A stretch of 64,000 nt of DNA from Helicobacter labacensis. Lineage in GTDB: Bacteria; Campylobacterota; Campylobacteria; Campylobacterales; Helicobacteraceae. Position numbers and translations under genes: made by a program. Shown piece by piece: positions 26,817 to 37,412 of the stretch. Within the stretch, counting starts at the first letter, position 1; each line of letters starts with the position of its first letter. Under the pieces are notes generated by a model. It made no database searches and was not told the origin of the DNA. It worked only from the letters and a program-made list of their open reading frames with translations. The stretch lies in NCBI RefSeq assembly GCF_003660285.1, contig NZ_QXQQ01000002.1, forward strand, positions 57,034 through 121,033, written 5' to 3'.

Positions 26817-28664
26817 TTAAATGCTTAAATCCTCTAACACTCTTTGGGCTAGGCTGGGGGGGTCTAGCTTTAAACTTTTCTCCACTAAAGCCGTGTTGCC
26901 ATGCCTGATGAAGAGATCGGGCAGTTCAAAACTCTTGAGTTTGGGAGAGTGATCTATTTGTGCTAGGTATTCTAATAGTGCGCTCCCCACCCCATTGATT
27001 TGGTAGGAATCGCTAAAGACATAAATGCGCGCATAGCGGGGTAAAATGTCTTTTAAGTGGGTGTCTAGGGGTTTTAAAAAGCATAAATCCAAGAGCGCGA
27101 TTTGTAAATCCTTAAGAATCTCCAGGGTTTGGTAAGCCCGCCCCACCCCATTGCCATAGCCCACAAAGAGCACCTCCTGCCCTTCTTTTAATAGCACGCT
27201 CTTGGCATGCTCATAGGGCACAGCTTCAAACACCCCCTCAGGCAATAGCCACCCCCCCCGTGGGTATCTAAAGGCGCAGGGTCCGCTGGCATGATCTCGA
27301 GCAAAGGCGATCGCCTGCTTCAAAGTGGCGTTATCTCTAGGGGCTAGCAAGGTCATATTAGGGATGGGGCGCAAATAGGCGATGTCTAGCAAACCTTGAT
27401 GGGTTTCCCCATCTTCGCCCACAATCCCGGCTCGATCGATGGCAAATTTCACAGGTAAAGTCATGATCGCTGTGTCATGCACAATCTGATCAAAGGCGCG
27501 CTGTAAAAAGGTGGAGTAAACACTCACGAAAGGTTTAAATCCCTCCTTAGCTAGAGCAGCCATGGAGGTTACCGCGTGCTGTTCGGCGATTCCCACATCC
27601 CAAAAGCGATCCGGATAGGCTTCAATGAGCTTACCTAACCCCGTGCCCCCGGGCATCGCCGCGGTTACGCCCACGATTTTAACATCCTTAGTAGCGTAGT
27701 CTAAGAGGGTTTGGGAGTAGACCTCTGTGGGGCTTAGGGGTTTGTTGCGATCTTTAGCGCTTGTGGGTAAACCAGTGGCTAGATCAAAGGGTCCCACGCC
27801 ATGCCATTTTTCATAAGGTCCTTCGGCAATCTTGTAGCCCTTGCCCTTAGTGGTTTGGGCGTGGATTAACAAGGGTCCCTTGGTTTCTTTAGCCAATTTA
27901 AGGGCTTGGATAATGGCTTCTATGTCATGCCCATCTATGGGACCCATGTAGCTAATCCCCAACTCCTCAAATAAAATCCCGGGGGTGATGAGTTTGAAAG
28001 ATTCTTCAAAGCGGTTTGCCAAATAGCTCACCCCCTCAGGCATGGATTTTAAAATCGCCTTGATCTTATCGCGCAGGGACTGGTAAAGAGGTCCTGCCAT
28101 AAGTTGGGATAGGGCATTGCTGATCGCCCCAATGGGCTTGGCAATGCTCATTTCATTGTCGTTGAGTAAAATCACTAGGGGGTATTTGCGATCCCCCAAT
28201 TCGTTCAAGGCTTCATAAGCCAAGCCCGCGCTCAAACTCCCATCCCCCACCACTGCTACAGGCACATCGCCAATCCCTTTAAGCGCGTAGGCTTTAGCCA
28301 CCCCCACCCCCACAGAGAGCGCCGTCGAGCTATGTCCGGCTACAAAGTAGTCATAAACCGACTCGCTAGGGCAACAAAACCCGCTCAAGCCACCAAGCTG
28401 GCGCAGGGTGCAAAAGGTTTCAAAACGCCCTGTTAAGAGTTTGTGCGCGTAGGCTTGGTGGCTGGTGTCAAAGATCAAGGGATGCTTATTCTTATCAAAG
28501 ACACTGTGCAAACCCACGATCAACTCAATAGCCCCTAAAGACGAGCTCAAATGCCCACCCTTAGCGCTCACAACCTCCAAAATCCTTTCTCTTAGTAGCG
28601 CGCAAACTTTCTGTAAATGCGCGCTTGTCTGCCCGTAAACTTCCAACTCCCTGAGCGCTTCCAT
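26817..28664 (-). CDS. dxs: 1-deoxy-D-xylulose-5-phosphate synthase
   Basis: First enzyme of the MEP isoprenoid pathway; condenses pyruvate and glyceraldehyde-3-phosphate using thiamine diphosphate. It has 615 residues, full length. The TPP site reads VVGDGSLSAGLAYEALNELG (about 138-157), the catalytic Glu is in DVGIAEQHAVTSMA (about 358-371), and the transketolase C-domain follows. ATG 28664 directly follows the fliH stop, so dxs is probably transcribed with the flagellar genes fliF-fliG-fliH, as in H. pylori (HP0351-HP0354). Confidence 0.97.
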   Translation of the reverse strand: MEALRELEVYGQTSAHLQKVCALLRERILEVVSAKGGHLSSSLGAIELIVGLHSVFDKNKHPLIFDTSHQAYAHKLLTGRFETFCTLRQLGGLSGFCCPSESVYDYFVAGHSSTALSVGVGVAKAYALKGIGDVPVAVVGDGSLSAGLAYEALNELGDRKYPLVILLNDNEMSIAKPIGAISNALSQLMAGPLYQSLRDKIKAILKSMPEGVSYLANRFEESFKLITPGILFEELGISYMGPIDGHDIEAIIQALKLAKETKGPLLIHAQTTKGKGYKIAEGPYEKWHGVGPFDLATGLPTSAKDRNKPLSPTEVYSQTLLDYATKDVKIVGVTAAMPGGTGLGKLIEAYPDRFWDVGIAEQHAVTSMAALAKEGFKPFVSVYSTFLQRAFDQIVHDTAIMTLPVKFAIDRAGIVGEDGETHQGLLDIAYLRPIPNMTLLAPRDNATLKQAIAFARDHASGPCAFRYPRGGWLLPEGVFEAVPYEHAKSVLLKEGQEVLFVGYGNGVGRAYQTLEILKDLQIALLDLCFLKPLDTHLKDILPRYARIYVFSDSYQINGVGSALLEYLAQIDHSPKLKSFELPDLFIRHGNTALVEKSLKLDPPSLAQRVLEDLSI

Positions 28665-28665
28665 C

Positions 28666-29472
28666 TTATACCTTCAAATTGTCTAAGACACTCTCTTTGA
28701 GATTCTTGTAACGGGACATCAAACTCCCATCAATATTGCCATGGCTACTACTGATTAACACCCCACCCTTAGCGATGGCATCATTGGGTTCTAGCTTGAT
28801 TTTAGGCATGTCTTTGAGGTGTTGGGATAAAAAGGGGTAGTCTAGGGTATTGACTTTCACGCAAATGTCAGTCGCGTCCATGATATTTTGCAAGAGTTGT
28901 TTAGCTAGGGCTAGAGCGACTTCTTGGCTCTTTTCCTCTACTTCTTTGATAATGACTTCTTTAGCGATCTCCACAGCGATGCTACTGAGCTCCTTTTCTA
29001 AGGTTTCTAAATGGGCTTGGGATTGTTGCATCTGCTGGTCGATCGCGCTTAGAGATTGCAAGAGATGCTTTTTTTCTGCATCCACGCTCGCGCTCAGATC
29101 GTTGCGGGCTTTTTCCTCACCCTCTTTAAAGCCCAATTTATAGCTATCCTCGCGGGCTTGTTGCAAAAGGGTTTGGTTTTCTTCTTGGCTTTTTTCAAAT
29201 TGCATTTGCAACTTAGCCAAGTGGCTAGAGAGCTCATCGGTCTTTTTCAATAAGCATTCGATCAATTCGTTTTCTAGCTGGATCGAACGGGTCAAGACAG
29301 GTTCGGGGGGTTCAGGCTGGGGGGCGCGTTGGGGGGCAGGCTTTTCAGGTTCGGGCTCAGGGGCTAAATCGGCGATGGATTTGAATTCATAGCGCGCGAT
29401 GGTGTGCTTGCTAAGATCGTCCTTAGCGATCAAATTCTCTTCGCCAAAATTATTCAACGATGTCTTCCTCAC
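28666..29472 (-). CDS. fliH: Flagellar export ATPase regulator FliH
   Basis: Cytoplasmic stator-like protein that holds the FliI ATPase at the export gate. It has up to 268 residues. A Pro/Glu-rich N-terminus (PEPEPEKPAPQ) is followed by a long coiled coil (about 75-185) and a C-terminal FliI-binding domain (VKVNTLDYPFLSQHL). The start is uncertain: GTG 29472, overlapping fliG by 23 bases, or TTG 29457, which has AGGA at good spacing. In the fliF-fliG-fliH-dxs operon. Confidence 0.9.
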   Translation of the reverse strand: MRKTSLNNFGEENLIAKDDLSKHTIARYEFKSIADLAPEPEPEKPAPQRAPQPEPPEPVLTRSIQLENELIECLLKKTDELSSHLAKLQMQFEKSQEENQTLLQQAREDSYKLGFKEGEEKARNDLSASVDAEKKHLLQSLSAIDQQMQQSQAHLETLEKELSSIAVEIAKEVIIKEVEEKSQEVALALAKQLLQNIMDATDICVKVNTLDYPFLSQHLKDMPKIKLEPNDAIAKGGVLISSSHGNIDGSLMSRYKNLKESVLDNLKV

Positions 29473-30478
29473 CGCCCATTTGGATCACGCCTTTTTCGGC
29501 TAAGGATTGCACGATCTCAATGATCTTACGCTGGGCGGATTCCACATCCTTGATTTTAACCGCGCCCAAATAAGCCATCTCTTCGATGAATTGTTCGCTA
29601 GCCCGGCTACTCATGTTGCTTAGGAATTTGGCTTTGAGCTCCTCCGTAGAGGTTTTGAGCGCTAAGGTGAGGTCTTTTTTGTCGGCAACCTTGAGGATTT
29701 CACGGATCGCAAAATTATCCAAGCCAGAGATGTCTTCAAAAGTAAACATCATCTCTTTGATGTCATTAGCCAATTTGGCATCAATGTTTTCAATGCGCGC
29801 TAGAGTGGTTTTAGCCGCTTTTTGCCCCAATCTGTTGAAAATTTCAGCCACCGCGCGCAAACCTCCCACCTCTACTTTGTAGCTAGTGAGGGCTTCTAAT
29901 TTGTTCTCTAACACTGTGGAAACGCGTTTGACCACTTGGGGAGAAATATCCCCCAAACTCGCCATTCTAATGCTCACCTCCGCTTTCATGTCATCAGGGA
30001 AGAAACTCAAGGTTTCAGCTGCATTGGGGGATTCCATGTGGGCTAGAATCAAGGCGATGGTCTGAGGGTGTTCGTTGATGATGAAGTCGGCAAGCTGTTG
30101 GGGCTTAATACGCCCCAAGTAGGCGAAATTCTTTTGGGTTTGTAAAGAACGGCTGAGTTTTTCTAAAATCACCTTGGCTTGCTCGGGACCCAAGGCTTTG
30201 ACTAAGAGCTCACGCGCGTATTCCAACCCCCCGCTATTGATGTATTGGTTAGATTGCAAGATCGCAAAAAATTCCTCGAGCACCGCCGCCCCCACAGCCT
30301 TATCCGTCCCGTCTAATTGCACGATCTGCTTGCTAATCTCGGTGATCGAATCCACATCTAAATGGCGCAAAATGCCCGCTGTGGCTTCCTCCCCCACTTG
30401 CATGAGTAAGATCGCCAACTTTTCAGACATGGTAAATTCGTCTAGTTGGGTTTTTTGTCTAGGAGTTAGCTTTGCCAT
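29450..30478 (-). CDS. fliG: Flagellar motor switch protein FliG
   Basis: Rotor protein that turns stator ion flow into torque and binds FliF and FliM. It has 342 residues. Visible parts are the N-domain (LTPRQKTQLDEFTMSEKLAIL), the middle domain with EHPQTIALILAHM and the C-terminal torque helix (MFTFEDISGLDNFAIREIL) with its charged residues. It directly follows fliF and overlaps fliH. Confidence 0.97.
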   Translation of the reverse strand: MAKLTPRQKTQLDEFTMSEKLAILLMQVGEEATAGILRHLDVDSITEISKQIVQLDGTDKAVGAAVLEEFFAILQSNQYINSGGLEYARELLVKALGPEQAKVILEKLSRSLQTQKNFAYLGRIKPQQLADFIINEHPQTIALILAHMESPNAAETLSFFPDDMKAEVSIRMASLGDISPQVVKRVSTVLENKLEALTSYKVEVGGLRAVAEIFNRLGQKAAKTTLARIENIDAKLANDIKEMMFTFEDISGLDNFAIREILKVADKKDLTLALKTSTEELKAKFLSNMSSRASEQFIEEMAYLGAVKIKDVESAQRKIIEIVQSLAEKGVIQMGGEEDIVE

Positions 30479-32182
30479 CTAGTTTCCTTTCGTGCTCGTG
30501 ATCGCCACCTCATCCTTGATGAGTAATTTAAACAAAGAAGCCACCTCTTCAGGTTTTTCCTTGAGTGCGCCCCGCACCCTCTCTAGCATAATATCATACT
30601 TCACATCTTCTTCATCAAAGCTCGCGCTCAAGCCCAATTGATCTTCCACCTTTTTACGCATTTCTCCAAACCGATCCACTTCCTCATCATCGTCCTCATC
30701 CACGGCAAAAAGCGATTGCACTTGTTCCTCCTCATCGGGGTGGATTTCTAGCATGCGCTGGCTGAAAGGGGTGATGACTTTCTTGTAAAACACATAGAGC
30801 ACCAAAGCGATGATGAGGTATTTAAAGAGTGAAGAGAAAGGTCCTAAATAGCGTTCGGCGGTGTGGACGAATTTCTCATAAGCGGTCATAGGCAAGTACT
30901 TGGTGGCTTTGGCGTTAAATTCAAAATTGCTCACCGCCACCGCATCGCCACGATTTTGGTTATAGCCTATGGCTTGCTTGACTAGCGCGTTGATCTTATC
31001 CATCTCCTCTGCGCTCAAGGGGATATACTCAATGCTTTCTACCCCATCTTTATCCACCTTCTTGTAACGCCCATCTACCACCACCGCCGCGTTCAAGCGC
31101 GTCAACACCCCAAATTCTCCCTTGATCTCGCTAATCGTCTTGCCAACCTCGTAATTAGTGGTGTTGGTGGATTTTTCGTATTTCTCTCTGAGCTGATCGT
31201 TAGCCAAACCCTGAACAGGTCCGATATTGCTCACCACCCCGGGCACCCCCCCCACTTGCTTTTTAGGGTAGCCCTCTCTTTTTTCCTCCATGTTCTGTTC
31301 GCTACGCACGACATTGTTAGGATCAAAGGTTTCTTTGGTGCTTTTCTTTTGGCTAAAGTCAAATTCCGCGCTCACCTTAGCCACCACCTTATCGCGCCCC
31401 CCCACAATGGGTGTAAGGATATTGGTGATCTTGTTTTCTAATAGGTTTTCAAAATTCTGTTTGTAGTGTAATTGGGCTTGGGCTAACTCACGCGTGCTGT
31501 CCAATTCATTATCCTCGCCCAAAGGTTCGCCATTTTCATTGACTAATTTGACATTTTCCGGAGTGAGTTTAGGCACGGACGCGGCAATCAAGTTCTTGAT
31601 CCCCACAATCTGTTTGGGCAATAAACGCATGTTGGGCTTGATTTTGAGCATCACCGAGGCACTAGGGGGGATCTCCTTACTCACAAAGACGCTATCTTTA
31701 GGGATGGCAATGTGCACATCAGCCCTATCTATAGGCGTGAGGCTTTCAATAGTGCGACTCAACTCTCCCTCAGTGGCGCGCACATACTTGATATTTTGAT
31801 CAAAATCAGTCGCCCCAAAATCCTTGGTGTCAAAGATTTCATAACCCACCTTGCTGGTTTTAGGAATCCCTTGAGAGGCTAGGGCGATTCGTTCCTCATA
31901 AATGCGATCTTTGGGGATGAGGATTGTATCGTCTTTGGGAATCTTGTAGGGGATTTGCTTTTGTTGCAAATACTGCAACACCAACGCGTTATCGCTATTG
32001 TCCATGCCCTCAAAGAGCACCCCATAGTCTGAAAGCGCGTCTTTGCCCCGTGTGGGGTAGACAAGCAAGAAGATCAAAAAAGCCACCACCAGCACAAAAG
32101 CGCTCACAATGGTGATCTTTTGGGCTTTATTGAGCCTTGAAAAGAGGTCTATGATCTGTTGGAATAAACCTTTAAAATCCAC
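30479..32182 (-). CDS. fliF: Flagellar MS-ring protein FliF
   Basis: Forms the membrane ring on which the motor and export gate assemble. It has 567 residues. Two membrane helices bracket a large periplasmic region: ITIVSAFVLVVAFLIFLLVY near the N-terminus and LFKYLIIALVLYVFYKKVI near 455-475. YscJ-like ring-building domains lie between (for example ARVRATEGELSRTIESL-type sequence near 130). The C-terminal tail binds FliG (VEDQLGLSASF onwards). The ATG lies 16 bases beyond the PAP2 gene stop on the same strand. Confidence 0.97.
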   Translation of the reverse strand: MDFKGLFQQIIDLFSRLNKAQKITIVSAFVLVVAFLIFLLVYPTRGKDALSDYGVLFEGMDNSDNALVLQYLQQKQIPYKIPKDDTILIPKDRIYEERIALASQGIPKTSKVGYEIFDTKDFGATDFDQNIKYVRATEGELSRTIESLTPIDRADVHIAIPKDSVFVSKEIPPSASVMLKIKPNMRLLPKQIVGIKNLIAASVPKLTPENVKLVNENGEPLGEDNELDSTRELAQAQLHYKQNFENLLENKITNILTPIVGGRDKVVAKVSAEFDFSQKKSTKETFDPNNVVRSEQNMEEKREGYPKKQVGGVPGVVSNIGPVQGLANDQLREKYEKSTNTTNYEVGKTISEIKGEFGVLTRLNAAVVVDGRYKKVDKDGVESIEYIPLSAEEMDKINALVKQAIGYNQNRGDAVAVSNFEFNAKATKYLPMTAYEKFVHTAERYLGPFSSLFKYLIIALVLYVFYKKVITPFSQRMLEIHPDEEEQVQSLFAVDEDDDEEVDRFGEMRKKVEDQLGLSASFDEEDVKYDIMLERVRGALKEKPEEVASLFKLLIKDEVAITSTKGN

Positions 32183-32198
32183 GCGCTACCCCACTCAT

Positions 32199-32903
32199 CT
32201 AGGATTTTTCAGCCATCCCACATACAGCCCCATAGACCAACAAGCCCACGCCATGCCCATCAAAAACCCCCCCCAACACATCGCTAGGGTAATGCACCCC
32301 TAAATACACTCTTGTATACATCATCAGCCAAATCCACAACAATAAAATCAACCCCCAAGCCCACTTAGTGCGCGCAGGGCTAGAACCCATACACACCAGC
32401 ACCAACAATGAGCCATAAAACAAACTCGCCGCTAAGGCATGCCCGCTAGGGTAGCTAAAGCCATGCGCCAAAGCCACCTCCCCATTCGTGCTAGGTCTAG
32501 GGCGCGCGATCCACAATTTCAAAGCCTTTAGCGCGCTCTCGCCCAACACAATGCTCAAGAAGAACCCCAAGCCCAACACCTTATTTTTTTTGACAAAAAT
32601 ATAAAAAAGCCCCACCAACGCGGCTAGGCTTAGAGTGAACTTAGACTTGGCAAAAAAAGTTATGGTGTCCACGAACTTGACATAAGAACTTTGCGCTACA
32701 GGAATGGGGTAGGCGCGCGCCCAAGCGATCACCACTTGGTCCAAATGCCCCACCCACTCTTGGTGTGTTTTGACACAAAACACCTCTAGGGCAAACAACA
32801 CCCACAGCACACCCCCCAATAGCCATATAAAACCCACCCATCTACGCATGGTAGGCGATACTCTAGGCGCGTTACTCACCAGATGCTTATAGGGACTCCC
32901 CAT
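32199..32903 (-). CDS. PAP2-family membrane phosphatase
   Basis: Integral membrane phosphatase of about 234 residues from ATG 32903, chosen because GGAG lies 8 bases upstream. The three PAP2 motifs are present: KLWIARPRP, YPSGHA and TRVYLGVHYPSD, with catalytic His in the last two. There are five to six helices. The active site faces the periplasm in the family. Likely substrates are undecaprenyl pyrophosphate, phosphatidylglycerophosphate or a lipid A phosphate; the sequence does not decide. It is divergent from napA. Confidence 0.85.
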   Translation of the reverse strand: MGSPYKHLVSNAPRVSPTMRRWVGFIWLLGGVLWVLFALEVFCVKTHQEWVGHLDQVVIAWARAYPIPVAQSSYVKFVDTITFFAKSKFTLSLAALVGLFYIFVKKNKVLGLGFFLSIVLGESALKALKLWIARPRPSTNGEVALAHGFSYPSGHALAASLFYGSLLVLVCMGSSPARTKWAWGLILLLWIWLMMYTRVYLGVHYPSDVLGGVFDGHGVGLLVYGAVCGMAEKS

Positions 32904-33014
32904 TGACTCTGCTCCATTGATATTGTAAGCCCAACAATGCGCCAATGATAGCCAAAAAATGATAAAAAGTAAGCATAAATAGCCTATGGTTACCTACCTT
33001 AACGGATTTTAGAA

Positions 33015-33020
33015 TATAAT
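33015..33020 (+). promoter_or_regulatory. -10 box of the nap cluster
   Basis: Perfect TATAAT 28 bases before the napA start, followed by AAGGAGAT at 33037-33044, an excellent ribosome site. A partly palindromic stretch around GGTTACC lies 25-35 bases further upstream and could be an operator. Confidence 0.65.
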
Positions 33021-33048
33021 AACCCAAATCCACATTAAGGAGATCCTC

Positions 33049-35865
33049 ATGGCAAATCAACCCTATGATGACGCACAAGACACCACTAGACGCGAGTTTT
33101 TAAAATCCGTAGCGATCACTTCAGCCTTAGGTAGCGCAGGGCTACTCACCCCCCCAAGTCTAGCCGCTAAAGCCCAGCACGCCCAAGCGGATTGGAAATG
33201 GGACAAGGCGGTGTGTCGTTTCTGTGGCACGGGTTGTGGGATCATGGTCGCCACCAAAGACGACAAAATTGTCGCCACAAAGGGCGATCCACTTGCCCCT
33301 GTCAACCGGGGTTTGAACTGCATCAAAGGCTACTTCAACGCCAAGATCATGTATGGAGCGGATCGCTTGGTGCAACCCTTGCTTAGGGTCAACGAGCGGG
33401 GGGAATTTGACAAAAAGGGCAAGTTCCAGCAGGTCTCTTGGCAAAGAGCCTTTGATGAAATGGAAAAGCAATTCAAAAAGTATTACCAAGAGCTAGGCGT
33501 AACCGGGGTGGGGATTTTTGGGAGCGGGCAATACACGATCCAAGAGGGTTATGCAGCCAGCAAACTCATCAAAGCCGGCTTTAGGAGCAATAATATCGAT
33601 CCCAACGCGCGCCATTGCATGGCTAGTGCGGTGGCTGGTTTTATGCAAACCTTTGGGATTGATGAGCCTAGCGGGTGTTATGACGATATAGAGGCTACGG
33701 ACACCATCATCACTTGGGGGGCTAATATGGCTGAAATGCACCCCATTTTATGGTCTAGGGTGAGCGATCACAAATTGAATAATCCAGACAAGGTCAAAGT
33801 GGTCAATCTCACCACCTTTTCCAACCGCACCTCTAGCGTGGCAGATATGGAAATCATCTTCACCCCCAACACCGATCTAGCCATTTGGAATTACATCGCT
33901 AGAGAGATCGTCTACAACCACCCTGAGGCTATCGATCGCGACTTCATTGACAAGCACATCGTTTTTGCCACCGGGTATGCCGATATTGGCTATGGCATGC
34001 GCGAAGATCCCAGCCACCATGGCTTTAGACCCAGCGAAAAGGACACAGTCGCCAAACAGCGCGCCATCACTTTGGACGCGCAAGAAGCCACCGCGCTCAA
34101 GCACTTAGGGCTTAAGGCCGGTGATGTCTTAAAAATGCAACACAGCCACCAAGCGGGCAAACACTGGGAGATCACCTTCGCCCAATTCAAACAAGCCCTA
34201 GAACCCTACACTTTAGAGTATGTGGCGCAGGTAGCTAAGGGCGATGCGCACGAATCCCTAGAGAGTTTCAAACACAAATTGCAAAAACTTGCCAAACTTT
34301 ACATAGAAAAGGATCGCAAGGTGGTGAGTTTTTGGACAATGGGCTTTAACCAACACACCAGAGGCTCATGGGTCAACGAACAGGCTTATATGGTGCATTT
34401 TTTACTAGGCAAGCAAGCCAAACCCGGAAGTGGGGCGTTTTCTCTCACCGGGCAACCTAGCGCGTGCGGAACAGCTAGAGAGGTGGGCACTTTTGCCCAC
34501 CGCCTGCCTGCTGACATGGTGGTTACCAACCCTCAACATGTCAAAATTGCCGAGAAACTCTGGCATGTGCCCCATGGCACTATCAACCCCAAACCCGGCT
34601 ACCACTTCGTGGCAATGATGCGCGCGCTAGAAGATGGCAAGGTCAAGTTCATTTGGGTGCAAGTGAATAACCCTTGGCAAAACACCGCCAATGCCAACCA
34701 CTGGATCAAAGCCGCTAGAGAGATGGATAACTTTATCGTGGTGAGCGATTGCTATCCGGGTATTAGTGCTAAAGTGGCGGATTTGATCTTGCCCAGCGCG
34801 ATGATTTATGAAAAATGGGGAGCTTATGGGAATGCTGAGCGGCGATCCCAGCACTGGAAACAACAAGTAACCCCTGTGGGGCATGCCATGAGCGACACTT
34901 GGCAGATCTTTGAATTTGCCAAACGCTTCAAGCTCAAAGATGTGTGGAAGGAACAAAGAGTCGATGACAAACTCACTCTGCCCAATGTGCTAGATCAAGC
35001 GCGCAAAATGGGCTATAAAGACAGCGACACCCTCTATGAGGTGTTGTTTGCCAATAGACATGCCAAACGCTATAAAAGCACTGATCCTATTGCCAAAGGC
35101 GCGCCCAATTCAGACATGTGGGGGGACAAGCGCGAAGTGGTGGGTAGCGATGGCAAAGTCTTTAAAGGTTATGGTTTCTTTTTGCAAAAATACCTCTGGG
35201 AGGAATACCGCAAATTTGGTATCGGGCATGGGCATGACTTGGCGTATTTTGATGATTACCACCATGTCAGGGGCTTGAGATGGCCTGTTGTCAATGGCAA
35301 AGAAACCCGCTGGCGTTTCAACACGCGTTACGACCATTACGCCAAAAAAGCCGCTCCTGATAGCGATTTTGCCTTTTATGGCAAGGCGATGAAGACGCTT
35401 GTCAGCGGGGATCTCAAAGCCCCCACCACCACCACGCCCAAGAGTCTAGAAAACAAGGCGAAGATTTTCTTTAGACCCTTTATGAAAGCCCCTGAACGCC
35501 CTAATCGAGATTACCCTTTCTGGCTAGCCACCGGGCGGGTGTTAGAGCACTGGCATAGCGGGACGATGACGATGCGCGTGCCTGAACTCTTTAGGGCGGT
35601 GCCTGAAGCTCTCTGCTACATGCATGAAAAAGACGGGGAGAGGTTGGGCGTAAACCAAGGCGATGCGGTGTGGATCGAGTCGCGCCGGGGCAAAGTCAAG
35701 GCGCGCGTGGATATGCGCGGGCGCAACACCCCCCCTGTGGGGTTAGTCTATGTGCCTTGGTTTGATGAAAATGTCTTCATCAATAAGGTTTGCCTAGATG
35801 CCACCTGCCCTATTTCCAAGCAGACCGACTACAAAAAGTGCGCGGTGAAGATCACCAAAGTTTAG
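33049..35865 (+). CDS. napA: Periplasmic nitrate reductase, molybdopterin subunit NapA
   Basis: Reduces nitrate to nitrite in the periplasm. It has 938 residues, family length. A Tat signal is present (TTRREFLKS, Arg14-Arg15). The [4Fe-4S] ligands are Cys56, Cys59, Cys63 and Cys91 (CRFCGTGC ... NCIKG). The molybdenum-ligating Cys is in [12 protein letters not shown], near residue 192. The C-terminal molybdopterin-binding domain follows ([18 protein letters not shown]). It is first in napA-napG-napH, with 3 bases before napG. No napB, napF, napL or napD is found in this window. Confidence 0.97.
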   Translation: MANQPYDDAQDTTRREFLKSVAITSALGSAGLLTPPSLAAKAQHAQADWKWDKAVCRFCGTGCGIMVATKDDKIVATKGDPLAPVNRGLNCIKGYFNAKIMYGADRLVQPLLRVNERGEFDKKGKFQQVSWQRAFDEMEKQFKKYYQELGVTGVGIFGSGQYTIQEGYAASKLIKAGFRSNNIDPNARHCMASAVAGFMQTFGIDEPSGCYDDIEATDTIITWGANMAEMHPILWSRVSDHKLNNPDKVKVVNLTTFSNRTSSVADMEIIFTPNTDLAIWNYIAREIVYNHPEAIDRDFIDKHIVFATGYADIGYGMREDPSHHGFRPSEKDTVAKQRAITLDAQEATALKHLGLKAGDVLKMQHSHQAGKHWEITFAQFKQALEPYTLEYVAQVAKGDAHESLESFKHKLQKLAKLYIEKDRKVVSFWTMGFNQHTRGSWVNEQAYMVHFLLGKQAKPGSGAFSLTGQPSACGTAREVGTFAHRLPADMVVTNPQHVKIAEKLWHVPHGTINPKPGYHFVAMMRALEDGKVKFIWVQVNNPWQNTANANHWIKAAREMDNFIVVSDCYPGISAKVADLILPSAMIYEKWGAYGNAERRSQHWKQQVTPVGHAMSDTWQIFEFAKRFKLKDVWKEQRVDDKLTLPNVLDQARKMGYKDSDTLYEVLFANRHAKRYKSTDPIAKGAPNSDMWGDKREVVGSDGKVFKGYGFFLQKYLWEEYRKFGIGHGHDLAYFDDYHHVRGLRWPVVNGKETRWRFNTRYDHYAKKAAPDSDFAFYGKAMKTLVSGDLKAPTTTTPKSLENKAKIFFRPFMKAPERPNRDYPFWLATGRVLEHWHSGTMTMRVPELFRAVPEALCYMHEKDGERLGVNQGDAVWIESRRGKVKARVDMRGRNTPPVGLVYVPWFDENVFINKVCLDATCPISKQTDYKKCAVKITKV

Positions 35866-35868
35866 GGC

Positions 35869-36600
35869 ATGCAACGGCGCGCTTTTTTGCAAAAGGCGAT
35901 CGGGGGGGCGTGTTTGTGCGCGGGGGGTGGGTTTTTCTTAGCCACCTTGCTCAAAGCTAAACGCGCCTACGCCCTTAGACCCCCGGGGGCGCAAGATGAG
36001 GCGCGTTTTTTAGGCGCGTGCGTGCGTTGCGGGCTATGTGTGCGTGCCTGCCCTTATGACACGCTCAAATTAGCCAGCTTGCTAGACTCTCCTAAAGTGG
36101 GCACTCCTTTTTTCCAAGCGCGCCAAGTGCCCTGCTATCTCTGCCCAGATATTCCCTGTATTAAAGCCTGCCCCACAGACGCGCTAGATCACAAACACCT
36201 CAAACCCGATCAGGGCATAACTTCTCTCAAAATGGGGATCGCGGTGGTGGATTCACATTCTTGTGTGGCGTTTTGGGGGGTGCGTTGCGATGTGTGTTAC
36301 CGGGTGTGTCCCTTGATGGACAAGGCGATCAAACTAGAACTCAAACACGATGATCGCACCAATAAACACGCCTACATGTTGCCCGTGGTGGAGCCTAGCG
36401 TGTGTGTGGGCTGTGGGTTGTGCGAGCGCGCGTGCATCACTCAAGAACCCGCCATTAGAGTGTTGCCCAGCGCGTTTGTGAGTGGCAAAGCTGATTCGCA
36501 CTATCTCAAAATGGGCGCGCCCCCTCCTGCTAGCCCCTCTACCCCACAAACTCCCCATAAGGACAACCCGATGGACTATCTCAACCAAGGCGATCTCTAA
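35869..36600 (+). CDS. napG: Nap ferredoxin-type protein NapG
   Basis: Periplasmic iron-sulfur protein that passes electrons from quinol via NapH toward NapA. It has 243 residues with a Tat-like start (QRRAFLQKAIGGA) and four cysteine clusters for [4Fe-4S] centres (CVRCGLCVRAC, CYLCPDIPCIKAC, CDVCYRVC, CVGCGLCERAC). The Pro-rich tail (PPPASPSTPQTP) is not conserved. The stop overlaps the napH ATG by one base (TAATG), suggesting coupling. Confidence 0.94.
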   Translation: MQRRAFLQKAIGGACLCAGGGFFLATLLKAKRAYALRPPGAQDEARFLGACVRCGLCVRACPYDTLKLASLLDSPKVGTPFFQARQVPCYLCPDIPCIKACPTDALDHKHLKPDQGITSLKMGIAVVDSHSCVAFWGVRCDVCYRVCPLMDKAIKLELKHDDRTNKHAYMLPVVEPSVCVGCGLCERACITQEPAIRVLPSAFVSGKADSHYLKMGAPPPASPSTPQTPHKDNPMDYLNQGDL

Positions 36601-37412
36601 TGCGCTATCTTGTGTCTAGGCGTATAGCCCAAGCGGGGATTTTGGCTCTGTTTGCATGGAGTGGGGCGCATGCGTTTTTAAGAGGCAATTTGAGCGCGTC
36701 CGTGCTCTTGGATCATGTGCCCTTGAGCGATCCTTTTGCGGTGCTACAGGTTTACTTGGCTAGCTTAACTTGGAGTGGGGAAGCCCTGCTAGGCGCGCTC
36801 ATCATTTTAGGAGTCTATGGCTTATTTTTGGGGCGCGCCTTTTGCGCGTGGGTGTGCCCGATTAATCCCATCGTGGATGGCGCGGCATGGGTGCGCCACA
36901 AGCTCCGCCTCACGCGCGCCTATTTGCAGATGCCTAAAGCCACGCGCTATGTCTTGCTGGCTTTGAGCTTGATCCTCTCCTTTGTTTTGTCCCTGCCCGC
37001 CTTTGAGAGTGTGTCTTATATTGGGATCGTGCAAAGAGGGATCATCTTTGGCACTAGCGCGTGGGTGGGGGTGGCTTTATGGCTCTTTTGTGTGGATAGC
37101 TTGGTGGGGGATAAGCTCATCTGCGCGCATTTATGCCCTTTGGGAGCGTTTTACGCGCTAGTGGGGCGTTACGCGCTTTTAAAAGTGCAACACCACGCCA
37201 CGCGTTGCACGCGCTGTAACCTGTGCTTTGAGGTGTGCCCGGAAGTGCAGGTGTTATGGATGGTGGGTTTAAAGAGCGCGGCTGTCAATTCTGGAGAGTG
37301 CACGCGCTGTGGGCGTTGCATTGAGGTGTGTGCCGATGACGCGCTTGGCTTTAGTCTCTTGGATATTAAGGGGAGTTTTGGCGCAGGACAAATTAAAGAT
37401 AAAGGATTGTGA
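36600..37412 (+). CDS. napH: Nap quinol dehydrogenase NapH
   Basis: Membrane iron-sulfur protein that oxidises menaquinol for periplasmic nitrate reduction with NapG. It has 270 residues, four to five membrane helices, the family CxxxCP motifs (CAWVCPINP, CAHLCPLGAFYAL) and two C-terminal ferredoxin clusters (CTRCNLCFEVCPE, CTRCGRCIEVC). It begins on the last base of the napG stop, and the next gene begins inside its own stop (TGATG). That next gene is not a nap gene. Confidence 0.95.
   Translation: MRYLVSRRIAQAGILALFAWSGAHAFLRGNLSASVLLDHVPLSDPFAVLQVYLASLTWSGEALLGALIILGVYGLFLGRAFCAWVCPINPIVDGAAWVRHKLRLTRAYLQMPKATRYVLLALSLILSFVLSLPAFESVSYIGIVQRGIIFGTSAWVGVALWLFCVDSLVGDKLICAHLCPLGAFYALVGRYALLKVQHHATRCTRCNLCFEVCPEVQVLWMVGLKSAAVNSGECTRCGRCIEVCADDALGFSLLDIKGSFGAGQIKDKGL

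Noticed and set aside
35036..35337. Frames within napA in other registers
   Set aside because: Overlap the intact 938-codon napA; no independent signals.
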